Below, piece by piece: positions 17,117 through 29,092 of a stretch of 64,000 nucleotides of DNA (the stretch's first letter is position 1; every line of letters begins with the position of its first letter). The stretch spans positions 53,960 through 117,959 of the forward strand of contig NZ_MBSS01000014.1 in assembly GCF_001695855.1 (NCBI RefSeq), in the 5' to 3' direction. The position numbers and the translations under genes were made by a program. This stretch comes from Ensifer sp. LC163. Lineage in GTDB: Bacteria; Pseudomonadota; Alphaproteobacteria; Rhizobiales; Rhizobiaceae. Below the pieces are notes generated by a model. The model made no database searches, had not been told where the DNA came from, and was given only the letters and a program-made list of their open reading frames with translations.

Positions 17117-17794
17117 TCACCGCGCAACCGGCGCGGCCATCTGCGCGATCCGTTCCAGCGCCGCACTCAAACCGGCTCTCGGGCTCGTCAATGGGCGCGG
17201 TCCTCCACGCACGAGGTCCGCCGCACCGGCCATGGAGGCTTGAGCAAGGGCAACGATTGCCGTGCCATCGCCATAGGCGGCGTCGGCAGCAGCGGCGATT
17301 GCGGCGAGATAGCCATCGCGGTCACCCGCTCTAAACAAGGCCCAGGCGCCGGCGACGAGGCGTACCTCAAGCGCAACACCCCTTCGCTTCGCGGCCTCGG
17401 CAAAAAGCGCGGTGGTCGGCGCCACGGTCGTTTCGACGGCGCAAAGCGCCACCACCTTGCCGCCGACTGCCGATGCCTTTTCGGCAAGCGCCGCATCGGT
17501 CCGCAACACCGGCACCGGCGCCTCACGAACATTCGCCATGCTCGGCCCAAGCGTCGAACAGGTAAGAAGTACAGCATCAGCCCGGGCCGCCAGTGCCGTC
17601 AGCGCTGCGGCCGTCTCGCGGGCTATGGCGTCCGTGAGCCCGCCTGCCCGTTCCGCAGCCTCGAGCAGGTCCGGCCGCACGGCGTGGCGGAACACCTCCG
17701 TTGCAAGGCCGAGCTCGCGCGCAGCAGATTCGAAAACGGCGACGTTGCTATCGGCGGTGTGCAGGCAGGCGATGATCAAGATGTTTTTCCTCAC
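17117..17794 (-). CDS. Asp/Glu racemase superfamily protein
   Basis: Cytoplasmic protein of 225 aa resembling aspartate/glutamate/hydantoin racemases. The first-half motif VLLTCSTLGP provides one potential catalytic Cys (about residue 79). The usual second Cys (GCT context) is replaced in IVALAQASM, so a symmetric two-cysteine racemisation is unlikely in its textbook form. The start is a GTG at 17794 with a weak upstream site. Substrate unknown; single-cysteine relatives include decarboxylases and isomerases. Confidence 0.75.
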   Translation of the reverse strand: MRKNILIIACLHTADSNVAVFESAARELGLATEVFRHAVRPDLLEAAERAGGLTDAIARETAAALTALAARADAVLLTCSTLGPSMANVREAPVPVLRTDAALAEKASAVGGKVVALCAVETTVAPTTALFAEAAKRRGVALEVRLVAGAWALFRAGDRDGYLAAIAAAADAAYGDGTAIVALAQASMAGAADLVRGGPRPLTSPRAGLSAALERIAQMAAPVAR

Positions 17795-18081
17795 GCTGGT
17801 TTTGAGCTTCGCGACCAGTGTCAGTCACCCGCCGTCGACATATCTCGCACGTTACGCCGCTCGGTGAAAACGGCGTTTGAAGAACCCACAACGCAGACTC
17901 TTCGTCGTCTCAAGCGCGCAATCCACGGACGAAAGGGCGCTTGGCCCGCAAATGGTCTCAAAATCAGCGCATCAATCGATGCCGACACACGATCGCCGCG
18001 CTTTTTCACCCTTCTAGATATTGCTAAATTACGCTACCCTTAATTTCCTCTAGCTGTACGCCACAGGAGGGATTTGCCCCC

Positions 18082-19836
18082 TTGGAACGGAAGCTCGCAG
18101 TCATCCTCGCTGCCGATGTCGCTGGCTATAGTCGCCTCGTCGCGACCGACGAGGAAGGTACGCTTGCGACGCTCGGCACCTATTGCGCCACGATCGGCGA
18201 CCTCGTCGCCGAGCATGGCGGCCGCATTTTCAGCACTGCCGGCGACAGCGTCGTCGCCGAATTCCACAGCGCCGTCCAGGGGGTACGCGCCGCCGTTGCC
18301 ATCCAGCGCGCTCTGCAACGTCGCAATGCCGATCTGGCGCCGGAGAAACGCATGGAGTTCCGCATCGGCATCAATCTCGGTGACGTCGTGGTCGAGGGCA
18401 CGAACCTTTTGGGCGACGGCGTCAACGTCGCGGCACGGCTGCAGCAGGTGGCACGACCGGCCGGCGTCTGCATTTCCGGAACCCTGCATGACCAGATCGA
18501 AGGCAAGCTCGACTTCCCCATGGTCAAGCTCGGCGAGCAGACGCTCAAAAACATGCCGCGGCCGGTGCTGGTGCACAGCGTCGACTGGCGCGAAGATCCG
18601 ACGGTACCCGATCTGCCCGGCATGCCGCTCCGTCTGCCGAACAAGCCGTCGATCGCCGTCCTCCCGTTCGTCAACATGTCGGACGATCCGGGCCAGGACT
18701 ACTTTGCCGACGGGCTGACCGAGGACATCATCACCGGGCTCTCGCTCTGTCGCTGGTTCTTCGTCATCGCCCGCAACTCATCCTTCGCCTACAAGGGGCA
18801 TGCAATGGACGTGAAGCAGATCGGCCGTGATCTCGGCGTGCGCTATATCGTCGAGGGCAGTGTGCGCCGGTCGGGAAGCCGCGTGCGTGTCACCGGGCAG
18901 CTGATCGAGGCCGAGACCGGCGTGCATCTCTGGGCGCAGCGCTTCGATCGCGAGGTGGCTGACATCTTCGCCATCCAGGACGAACTCACCCAGCACGTGG
19001 TCGCCGCCATCGAACCGGAAATCCTCATCGGTGAAAACCGCCGCGCGCTGTTGCGCGGCACCGAAAACCTCGACGCCTACGAATGCCATATGCGCGGCAC
19101 GCTGCTGCACAATGCCCAGGACACGGCCGCGCATTTTTCCGAGGCGATCGACTGGCATCGCCGCGCCATCGCGCTCGATCCGGACTTCGGCCGCGCCCAC
19201 ATGATGCTCGCGCGTTCGCTGTACGCCCGATGTTTCTTCGGTTTCAGCGACGATATCGACCGCGACAGCACCGAACTGCTCGCCGCAGCCGAGCGCGCCA
19301 TCGCGCTCGAAGACCGGGATCCTTACTCGCATTACGTCATGTGCCTTGCCAATTTTGCGGCCCACCGCCCGCATGCCGCTGTTGCCGAAGCGCAGCAGGC
19401 GATCGACATCAACCCCAATCTCGCACTGGCCTATATGGCACTCGGCTGGGCCCGCATATTCATCGGCCGCTTCGCCGAGGCGCTCGATCCATTGCACAAG
19501 GCCTTGCGGTTGAGCCCGCACGATCCGCTGACCTATCTCTTCCTCAATCGGCTCGCGCTTGCCCACTATCATCTCGGCAATTACGAGGAGGCGCAGCACC
19601 ATGCCGAACGCGGGCTGCTATTGCGGCGCACCTATTTCAATCTGGTGGTGGTGCTCGCCTGTCTCGGCCAGCTTGGACGCACGGCGGATGCCGGCAAGCT
19701 CATCGACGAAGCAGTCGCCAACGCCCCGCTGGATCTTCCACGCTACTGGCAGATCTTCACCGCCTACGTCGATCCCGCCGATTACACGCATTTCACCGAC
19801 GGTCTGCGCAAGGCGGGCCTGCCTGCCGTTCCGTGA
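18082..19836 (+). CDS. class III adenylate cyclase with TolB-like and TPR regions
   Basis: Probable cAMP-forming cyclase of 584 aa. The catalytic CHD domain is N-terminal (residues 4-175), with metal-binding Asp 12 (AADVAGYSRL) and Asp 55 (STAGDSVVAEF), 43 apart as in active class III enzymes, plus GDGVNVAARLQ. Residues ~190-320 are a TolB-like N-terminal fold (IAVLPFVNMSDDPGQDYFADGLTEDI). The rest is TPR repeats (about 330-560). The start is TTG at 18082, preceded by GGAGGG. No membrane segment is seen, so it is cytosolic. The next cyclase begins 6 bp after its stop. This CHD-TolB-TPR layout is common in rhizobia, which carry many such cyclases; the input signal is unknown. Confidence 0.9.
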   Translation: MERKLAVILAADVAGYSRLVATDEEGTLATLGTYCATIGDLVAEHGGRIFSTAGDSVVAEFHSAVQGVRAAVAIQRALQRRNADLAPEKRMEFRIGINLGDVVVEGTNLLGDGVNVAARLQQVARPAGVCISGTLHDQIEGKLDFPMVKLGEQTLKNMPRPVLVHSVDWREDPTVPDLPGMPLRLPNKPSIAVLPFVNMSDDPGQDYFADGLTEDIITGLSLCRWFFVIARNSSFAYKGHAMDVKQIGRDLGVRYIVEGSVRRSGSRVRVTGQLIEAETGVHLWAQRFDREVADIFAIQDELTQHVVAAIEPEILIGENRRALLRGTENLDAYECHMRGTLLHNAQDTAAHFSEAIDWHRRAIALDPDFGRAHMMLARSLYARCFFGFSDDIDRDSTELLAAAERAIALEDRDPYSHYVMCLANFAAHRPHAAVAEAQQAIDINPNLALAYMALGWARIFIGRFAEALDPLHKALRLSPHDPLTYLFLNRLALAHYHLGNYEEAQHHAERGLLLRRTYFNLVVVLACLGQLGRTADAGKLIDEAVANAPLDLPRYWQIFTAYVDPADYTHFTDGLRKAGLPAVP

Positions 19837-19842
19837 GGCGCC

Positions 19843-22014
19843 ATGACACGTGCGCAACCGCTTGGTGTCGTGATCGGTCTGGCTATCGTTTTGGTCCTCA
19901 CGTTGCTGCGCGCCAGCGACCCGCAGCTTCTGAGGCAGGCGCGCGACGTCACCTTCGATGAATATCAACGGCTGTCGCCACGCGCCTACGAGGCGATGCC
20001 GGTCAAGGTCGTCGATATCGACGAGGCCTCGCTGCGCGCCTTCGGACAATGGCCCTGGCCGCGAGACCGACTGGCAAAGCTCACCGACAGGCTCGCGGAG
20101 ATGGGCGCCTCGGCGATCGCTTTCGACATCCTGTTTGCCGAACCGGACCGGCTGTCGCCGCGCAGCGTATTGCGCGACGTCCCCGAACTCGACCAGTCGC
20201 TGCTCGAGCGCCTGCCCGACAATGACGAGATCTTTGCCACGTCGATCGTGGAAAAGCCCGTCGTCCTCGGCTTTGGGCTGACCAACGACGGAAGCTACCT
20301 ACCACCGGTCAAGGCCGGATTCGCGTTCACCGGCGAAAGCCCGATCGGTGCGCCGCCGCGCATCCGGGCGGCCACGCCGCTGCGGCCGCAACTGGAGAGC
20401 AATGCCGCCGGCCTCGGCCATATCAGTCTCAACCCCGGCGGTTCCTCGGCTGTCGTACGCGCGGCACCCCTGTTTCTGAGCGACGGTCAGCAACTCTACC
20501 CCAGCCTCGCAATGGAGGCACTGCGCGTGGCGCAAGGCGCTTCGACCTATGTCCTTGCCGGTGCGCCCGATCTGCCGGATACGCTGACAGCCGCCAAGAT
20601 CGGCGATTTCGTCGTGCCGCTGACCGCCTCCGGCGAACTCTGGCTCTATGTCAGTCCCGATACGACCGAGCGCTATGTCTCCGCCCGGCGCATTCTCGAA
20701 GACGATGACATATCCCCCGATGTCAGTGCGGCGATCGCGGGCAGCATCGTGTTCATCGGCACCTCTGCCGCCGGCCTGCAGGACGTGCGCACGACGGCGC
20801 TCGGCCAGAACGTGCCCGGCGTCTCGCTGCACGCCCAGATCGTCGAGCAGATCCTCTCCGGCCGCTACCTCTCGCGCCCGGACTGGGCAAATGGCCTGGA
20901 AATCCTGGTGATCGCGATTGCCGGCTGCCTGCTCGTGCTGCTGACGACCTTCGTCAGCCCGGTAATGGCGCTCGCCTGCGGTCTGGCGATCACGGCGCTG
21001 GGGCTGGTCGCCTCCTGGGTCGCGTTCTCCTATGCAGGCCTGCTCTTCGACCCGCTGGCACCGATCCTTGCGGCGTCGATCACCCACTTCTCCGCGACCG
21101 CCTTCCGCTTCCTGGTCACCGACCGCGAGCGCCGCGAGGTCCGCCAGGCCTTCGGCCGCTACCTCTCGCCTTCTCTGCTCTACCGCATCGAGCACAACCG
21201 CAACGCCCTGAGGCTCGGCGGCGACGATCGCGAACTCACCGTCATGTTCGTCGACGTGCGCAACTTCACCGAGATCAGCGAGCGCATGGCGCCGACCGAT
21301 GTCGTTGCCTTTCTCAACACGCTGCTCGACGCCCTGAGCCGGCACGTCATTGCCAACGAGGGCACCCTCGACAAGTTCATCGGCGATTCGATCATGGCCT
21401 TCTGGAACGCGCCGGTCGACGTCGCCAACCATCCGCGAAAGGCGCTGCGGGCAGCGCTCGGCATGCGCGAGACCCTGGCGCGGCTCAATGCCGACGATGC
21501 CTTCGGATTCGGTGCGGCGCAGGATATCGGCATCGGCATTGGGATTCATACGGGGATCGCTTGCGTCGGCAATATGGGTGCCGAGACGCGCTTCAACTAT
21601 TCGGCTGTCGGCGATACCGTCAACATCGCCGCCCGCATTGAGGCAGCTTGCAAGGAGGTGAGCTTCGACGTTCTCGTGTCAGAGGCGACGGCGCAGGCCC
21701 TGCCCGGTTGCGCGCTGCTGGAAGCAGGCGCCCTGGGGCTGAAGGGAAAGACGACACGAACCCGGCTCTTTGCCGTCGTCGGCGACGAAGGCGTCGCCTC
21801 TTCGCCCGACTTCGGCGAACTGCAGCGGCTGCATTCGAGACTGGTCGAAAACCTGCGTGCACGCGCCTCGACCAGCCGCAGCCTTGCCAATGCGGCAAAG
21901 CTCAAGGCGGCGGCGATCACGCCCGGCCTCGTGCCGTTCTATGGCAGGATCACCCGCCGCTCCGAACATTTCATCGATATCCCCGCCGATCAGGCCAGCC
22001 GCATCGCCGAATAG
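19843..22014 (+). CDS. CHASE2-domain class III adenylate/guanylate cyclase
   Basis: Membrane-bound receptor cyclase of 723 aa. TM1 is at residues 8-24. A periplasmic CHASE2 sensor spans ~28-340 (VKVVDIDEASLRAFGQWPWPR, FIGTSAAGLQDVR). Three TM segments follow (~350-430). The catalytic domain is ~455-640 with metal Asp in VMFVDVRNFTE and FIGDSIMAF, 44 apart, and RFNYSAVGDTVNIAARIE. A C-terminal tail of ~80 residues follows. It is in an operon with the soluble cyclase 6 bp upstream, and its stop lies 3 bp from the stop of the convergent FecR-domain gene. CHASE2 cyclases and FecR-domain proteins are often neighbours, pointing to a shared envelope-sensing role. Confidence 0.92.
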   Translation: MTRAQPLGVVIGLAIVLVLTLLRASDPQLLRQARDVTFDEYQRLSPRAYEAMPVKVVDIDEASLRAFGQWPWPRDRLAKLTDRLAEMGASAIAFDILFAEPDRLSPRSVLRDVPELDQSLLERLPDNDEIFATSIVEKPVVLGFGLTNDGSYLPPVKAGFAFTGESPIGAPPRIRAATPLRPQLESNAAGLGHISLNPGGSSAVVRAAPLFLSDGQQLYPSLAMEALRVAQGASTYVLAGAPDLPDTLTAAKIGDFVVPLTASGELWLYVSPDTTERYVSARRILEDDDISPDVSAAIAGSIVFIGTSAAGLQDVRTTALGQNVPGVSLHAQIVEQILSGRYLSRPDWANGLEILVIAIAGCLLVLLTTFVSPVMALACGLAITALGLVASWVAFSYAGLLFDPLAPILAASITHFSATAFRFLVTDRERREVRQAFGRYLSPSLLYRIEHNRNALRLGGDDRELTVMFVDVRNFTEISERMAPTDVVAFLNTLLDALSRHVIANEGTLDKFIGDSIMAFWNAPVDVANHPRKALRAALGMRETLARLNADDAFGFGAAQDIGIGIGIHTGIACVGNMGAETRFNYSAVGDTVNIAARIEAACKEVSFDVLVSEATAQALPGCALLEAGALGLKGKTTRTRLFAVVGDEGVASSPDFGELQRLHSRLVENLRARASTSRSLANAAKLKAAAITPGLVPFYGRITRRSEHFIDIPADQASRIAE

Positions 22015-22017
22015 CGA

Positions 22018-23061
22018 TCAATCGTCGTCGTTGTCGTGATCGCTTCGATCGCGGTCACGTCCACCATGGCGATCGTTGTTTCCGTTGCGATCGGCGCGGT
22101 CTCCACCGTTCCCGCCATCGTCATCGCCGCCACCGTACCCGTTGTCGCCGCCGGAGGCGTCATGATCATCGTCGCGGTCCTCATGGTCCCTGTCGTGATG
22201 CTCGTGCTCCTTGTCCCGATCCGGCTTGTCGTGGTCGGGTTTGTCGCGATCCGGTTTGTCATGGTGGGGTTTCTCATGATGCGGCTTTTCCGGTCGGGGT
22301 TTTTCCGGCTTGGGCTCCTCGCGCACGATCGGCGCCTGCTCCGGCACGATCCGCGCCGGCGGACGCTCTAGATCGTCGCGAACCGCGGCCTGCAGCCCGC
22401 AGCCAGCGCCGACCGCGCCTATCGTGCCGGAAAGCCTCTGACCGCCGGAAAGGAAAGGCAGGGCCTGGCTATTGCCAAGGCTGCGCAGCGTGCGCTGGCT
22501 GACGCGCGCCGCTTGGCTGACCCCGCCGCCGGGTGTGGCAACGACACAGTCGCAGCGCCGCGTCAACTGCCGGCAACCGCCGGCACCGCAGAAGCTGGCC
22601 GCGCCGTTGAGCAGCACGACCGCAGTCGTGCCGTCGCGGCCGACATAGAAATCGAAGGCCGTACCGCGCACGCCGATCGTGCCGGCGGGCGTGACGATTT
22701 CATAGGCGGAATGGTTCGATTTGCCGCTGACCCAGCGAAAAGTGCCCTTGGCGGCCATGATCGTCAGCTTTTTCACCGACTTGCTGCCGTCGTAGACGAA
22801 TTGATCGATCACAACCGACGAGCCCCAGCCGACGGCGAGCTTGGTGCCGTCCTGAAAGACGAACTGGCCAAGGCCGGACTTTGACGTCCGGATCCGTTCG
22901 TCCCGGTAGACCGGGTCCCTGACCGCCAGCGGACCGCGCGCGCCGGACACCTCGGTCCTGATCGAGACTGCCTGGCCGACAGGTTCGGCCGCAAAGCTCG
23001 AGGCAGGGCAAAGGAGCATGGCACGAAAAGCGATAAGGGCGGCACCACGCAAACACGACAT
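22018..23061 (-). CDS. FecR-domain exported protein with His/Asp-rich tail
   Basis: Exported protein of 347 aa. The signal peptide covers residues 1-25. A FecR domain spans about 35-150 (VYRDERIRTSKSGLGQFVFQDGTKLAV, then ITPAGTIGVRGTAFDF-like VTPAGTIGVRGT). From about residue 230 the chain is repeats of EKPHHDKPDRDKPDHDK type, then a very acidic Asp/Gly/Asn/His-rich end. The tail looks metal-binding. The start at 23061 follows GGAGGGG; upstream in-frame codons are not plausible. The gene converges on the CHASE2 cyclase with a 3-bp gap, so transcripts of the two sides must overlap. No FecA/FecI partners are nearby, so the domain probably serves as an envelope module. Confidence 0.85.
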   Translation of the reverse strand: MSCLRGAALIAFRAMLLCPASSFAAEPVGQAVSIRTEVSGARGPLAVRDPVYRDERIRTSKSGLGQFVFQDGTKLAVGWGSSVVIDQFVYDGSKSVKKLTIMAAKGTFRWVSGKSNHSAYEIVTPAGTIGVRGTAFDFYVGRDGTTAVVLLNGAASFCGAGGCRQLTRRCDCVVATPGGGVSQAARVSQRTLRSLGNSQALPFLSGGQRLSGTIGAVGAGCGLQAAVRDDLERPPARIVPEQAPIVREEPKPEKPRPEKPHHEKPHHDKPDRDKPDHDKPDRDKEHEHHDRDHEDRDDDHDASGGDNGYGGGDDDGGNGGDRADRNGNNDRHGGRDRDRSDHDNDDD

Positions 23062-23348
23062 GGTCCCCTCCAAACCTCTATTATTATTACTATTATCATG
23101 CTGTTCGGCCGGGTGTCTGCTCGCCCATTCGAGGTAAGCGGCTAGCAATCGGAACTTGCAGTGGCCAATCAACGCCACCCTTAGATGTGAAAACGACGGA
23201 CAAATCGGTCCCATCGGCGACCGCGCGCCATTGGCCAACCAAAATGCAATAAGCCGGCCCTCGCCACCGGCGAAAATCCGGACATTTCGTTTCCCTTTTG
23301 TACTCATTCCCTCTTTATTTTCGCAATGACTCTGTCCATATTCCCGCC

Positions 23349-26231
<2,883 letters not shown>

Positions 26232-26341
26232 GCCGTGCACCGCGCGTTGCCCCATGGCGCACCGTTTGGTCAGCTACTGCCTCATGCCCATAAAAGCCTT
26301 GACGACGAAATCCCTCGACGGAAAATTGCGCATGCTCTGAC

Positions 26342-26388
26342 ATGCATCCTTATAATTGCAATAAACTTCGAGTCAGTTAAGGATGCAT
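26342..26388. promoter_or_regulatory. 11-bp inverted repeat upstream of the AlbA_2 gene
   Basis: ATGCATCCTTA (26342-26352) and TAAGGATGCAT (26378-26388) are perfect inverted repeats 25 bp apart. Between them lies AT-rich sequence (TAATTGCAATAAAC). They stand 38 bp before the GTG start of the AlbA_2-type putative regulator. The layout suits an operator pair around a promoter, possibly for autoregulation, or a boundary of the inserted AT-rich segment. Confidence 0.55.
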
Positions 26389-26426
26389 ACGCTAAGCAGT
26401 GCCGCTAAATTGCAAAGGGAAAGCTG

Positions 26427-27815
26427 GTGGAAGTTAGAAATATCGATCAAAATGAAATTACTTCCTTACTGTCGCTAAATGAAGATCATTTTAACGATGT
26501 GAAAAGCAAAAGAATAGCACCAGCAAAAGCTCAAGAAACATTTATTGCATTTGCCAACTCCGACGGAGGGGACTTGTACATTGGGATCGAAGATAAGTCC
26601 ATTAACGGTGAAAGAATAGACGGATTCCATGAGCAAGAGGAAGCAAACGCGATAATATCTACGCTACTGGAGGAAACACTACCTGCTGTCGAGAATGTGT
26701 TGTTGGAGTTTCTACGAGTAGATGGAAAGGGTATGATTCTGCATCTGGGCGTTCCAAAGAGTCCGAAAGTTCACTACGCCGCGTCTGGTGATTGCTTCAT
26801 CCGCGTCAATGCGCAAAAAAGGAAGATAAAAGGAGAGAGAATTACCCAACTTGGGTATTCAAAGGGAGCAGAACCATATGAAGTGAAAGCTGTTGCTGAC
26901 GTAGATTTAAAAGACCTTACTGAAAGCTATATTCTCCAAGATTATATGAACCGGGTGCAAACTCACCTCGCAGCGGATGTATTCCTGAGAAAACAAAGAC
27001 TTTTGAGCTTGAGGAGCGGCGAGCGAGTTCCAAATGTTGGCTGCATCCTCCTGTTCGATGAATCTCCGCAAGCAACACTAGAAACACGATGCGCGGTCAA
27101 AGTTTATCGACTGAGGACAACAGATACAGAGTACAAACGAGAACAGCTTGAGGAAATGCCCATAACTATAAATGGAGTAATTGAGCAGGTCATAAAGAAA
27201 ACAATTGATAAAGCATCAGAGTATATTGATGGAGCATCCTTCCAAGACGATGGAAAGCTCGTAAAGCTACAATACCCCTCAGAAGCACTCAAAGAAATAT
27301 TGGTTAATGCAGTTATACATCGAGATTACAGCTTAAATGACGACATCCATGTCAGGATATTTGATAATAGAATAGAGGTACAGAGCCCAGGAAAGCTTCC
27401 AGGTTATATGAAGATAGAAAACCTCTATGAGGAGAGATTTTCCAGAAATCCAAATGTAGTGAGGATGCTTCACAATCTTCCTAATCCGGTAAATCACGAC
27501 ATAGGCGAAGGCCTCGATACAGCAAAAAATGAGTTGAAAAAGGCCGGTCTGGTAGATCCTGTCTTTCAAGAGAAAGAGAACGCATTTCTTGTTATCATAA
27601 AACATCAGAAAATCGCTTCCATCGAAGATGTAATATTAAGCTATATTGATGAAAATCCTACGGCAGAATTGACAAATAAGCTTGTTAGGAAGCTGAGCGG
27701 TGAAGATGATATGCAAAAAGTTAAACTAGCTCTACAGAAACTGAGAGGTGCCGGCCGCATCAAACCAGTGAATGAAAATGCATCGGCATTCAATTTCCGC
27801 TACATAAAAGCATAG
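26427..27815 (+). CDS. AlbA_2 (Schlafen-like) / HATPase putative transcriptional regulator
   Basis: Protein of 462 aa of the COG2865 type. The N-terminal AlbA_2 (Schlafen-fold) nucleic-acid-binding domain is at ~14-130 (DVKSKRIAPAKAQETFIAFANSDGGDLYIGIED). A middle GHKL-like ATPase part is ~275-385 (ALKEILVNAVIHRDYS, VRIFDNRIEVQSPG, IGEGLDTAKNEL). A winged-helix-like C-terminus is ~395-460. The start is GTG at 26427 with AAGGGAAAG upstream. Its composition is strongly AT-rich (about 40% GC by eye), with codons such as AAA, ATA and AGA, unlike every neighbour. This indicates recent transfer. Relatives occur singly or in defence and regulatory islands; here no partner gene is present. Confidence 0.85.
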   Translation: MEVRNIDQNEITSLLSLNEDHFNDVKSKRIAPAKAQETFIAFANSDGGDLYIGIEDKSINGERIDGFHEQEEANAIISTLLEETLPAVENVLLEFLRVDGKGMILHLGVPKSPKVHYAASGDCFIRVNAQKRKIKGERITQLGYSKGAEPYEVKAVADVDLKDLTESYILQDYMNRVQTHLAADVFLRKQRLLSLRSGERVPNVGCILLFDESPQATLETRCAVKVYRLRTTDTEYKREQLEEMPITINGVIEQVIKKTIDKASEYIDGASFQDDGKLVKLQYPSEALKEILVNAVIHRDYSLNDDIHVRIFDNRIEVQSPGKLPGYMKIENLYEERFSRNPNVVRMLHNLPNPVNHDIGEGLDTAKNELKKAGLVDPVFQEKENAFLVIIKHQKIASIEDVILSYIDENPTAELTNKLVRKLSGEDDMQKVKLALQKLRGAGRIKPVNENASAFNFRYIKA

Positions 27816-28021
27816 TCTTGGAACACCGGGGTCGATACCAATCGCTCCTCAATTCTGAATTCGTTCGATACAGCCCACTCGGGCGGCCCCATTCGAAGTG
27901 GGCCGTCTTGCGCGACCGCACGGACTTCACCCTTCACCGGATCTTGGCTCGCAGCTTCAGCCTCTGCTCGCCAGCGTTCTGGGTTTCTTCGGCCACCGCC
28001 CACGCCCATTGCCACCCTCCT

Positions 28022-28777
28022 CTACACCTTCATCTCCGCCAGCGCCCGATGCAGCGGCGCATCAGAAATCTGGATCGCGCCGCTGAACGGGATGTCCATG
28101 TCGAGCACGACATAGACAGAGGCGGCGATGAACATCGCTGAAACCACGAACATGGAAACGACCACGACATTTTGCGGGGCGCGGTAGCCGAAGCTGGCGA
28201 AGATCAGTGCCATCCAGGCGATCAGTATGCCGATGACCGGCATGGGGATCGCGCGCTCCGATTGCTCGACGATCGTCCAGCGCTGTTCGACGATGCGGTT
28301 GTACTGCTGGCGCGCGTCCGCCAGCATGGATTCATGCAAGCTGTCGGCGGGCTGGATGGCCGCCAGGCTGTTGCCGATGGTGTCAAGCCGTTGCTGACCG
28401 GCATTACGCGCCTCGTGCAGTGCGTCGTTGACGCGCTCGGGATTGTCGATCGCGCCTTCGACATAGGCGATCAGATATTGCCGCGCATCGTTGCCGGCGA
28501 GGCCGTAGGTCCTGAGGGTGCGGTCGAGCAGGATCAGGTTGATGGCGAAGGAATGCACATTGTCGTCGATGCCCTCGAATGTGTTCTTGGCCGAATTGAT
28601 CATCAGGCCGAAGACCAGCGACGCCATGACCACGAAGATATTGGCAACGAGCCGCACGACGGTATTGGTATCCTCGTCGCGATGGCGGGCCGGCAGCTTC
28701 GGATAGAGATGCATCATGCCGAGCGCCGCCACGCTCAGGCAGAGAAAGGCGGCAACGGCAATCAGGATCGCGCTCAT
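28022..28777 (-). CDS. DUF4239 (bestrophin-like) membrane protein
   Basis: Membrane protein of 251 aa with two N-terminal TM segments (about 3-22 and 43-63), a long soluble middle (70-180), and two C-terminal TM segments (about 180-202 and 208-230). This is the DUF4239 layout, recognised by FVVMASLVFGLMINSAKNTF and VVSMFVVSAMFIAASVYVVLDMD. Distantly bestrophin-like; some such proteins may be channels, but no function is shown. The start at 28777 was chosen for the GGGAGCGG seven bases upstream; an ATG 15 bp earlier is possible. Confidence 0.82.
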   Translation of the reverse strand: MSAILIAVAAFLCLSVAALGMMHLYPKLPARHRDEDTNTVVRLVANIFVVMASLVFGLMINSAKNTFEGIDDNVHSFAINLILLDRTLRTYGLAGNDARQYLIAYVEGAIDNPERVNDALHEARNAGQQRLDTIGNSLAAIQPADSLHESMLADARQQYNRIVEQRWTIVEQSERAIPMPVIGILIAWMALIFASFGYRAPQNVVVVSMFVVSAMFIAASVYVVLDMDIPFSGAIQISDAPLHRALAEMKV

Positions 28778-28954
28778 GGATACCGCTCCCATCCCCCCGC
28801 TGCATTCTGCCCGTCCTGCAAGGGAACTTTGACGTTCCCGGCGGGCAAAGGCAATCGTTGCCGCAGGCAACGGTAACGGCAACAACCGACATGACCGATG
28901 AAAGCCAAGGATCGCGACGCCGCCCTTGAAGGTTGCGCCGTCGTGCTGCCACCT

Positions 28955-29063
28955 CCTGCATAATTCCTTAAATCGGAATCGATTTAAGGGCAAAATTATG
29001 CAGCAACTCAAAGTGTTACAGCGACCTTTGCGCGTCTAAATAGACGCGCGGCGCTGTAGCGCC
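28955..29063. repeat. RIME-like double-palindrome element, copy 2
   Basis: Complete copy: left palindrome TGCATAATTCCTTAAATCG with its mate ending AATTATGCA, then right palindrome TTACAGCG ... GCGTC-TAAATA-GACGC ... CGCTGTA. It lies in the 315-bp gap between the DUF4239 and LssY_C genes. The rest of that gap (28778-28954) shows no gene. Confidence 0.85.
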
Positions 29064-29092
29064 GCACTTTGAACGCCGGTGGCGGTTGTCGC

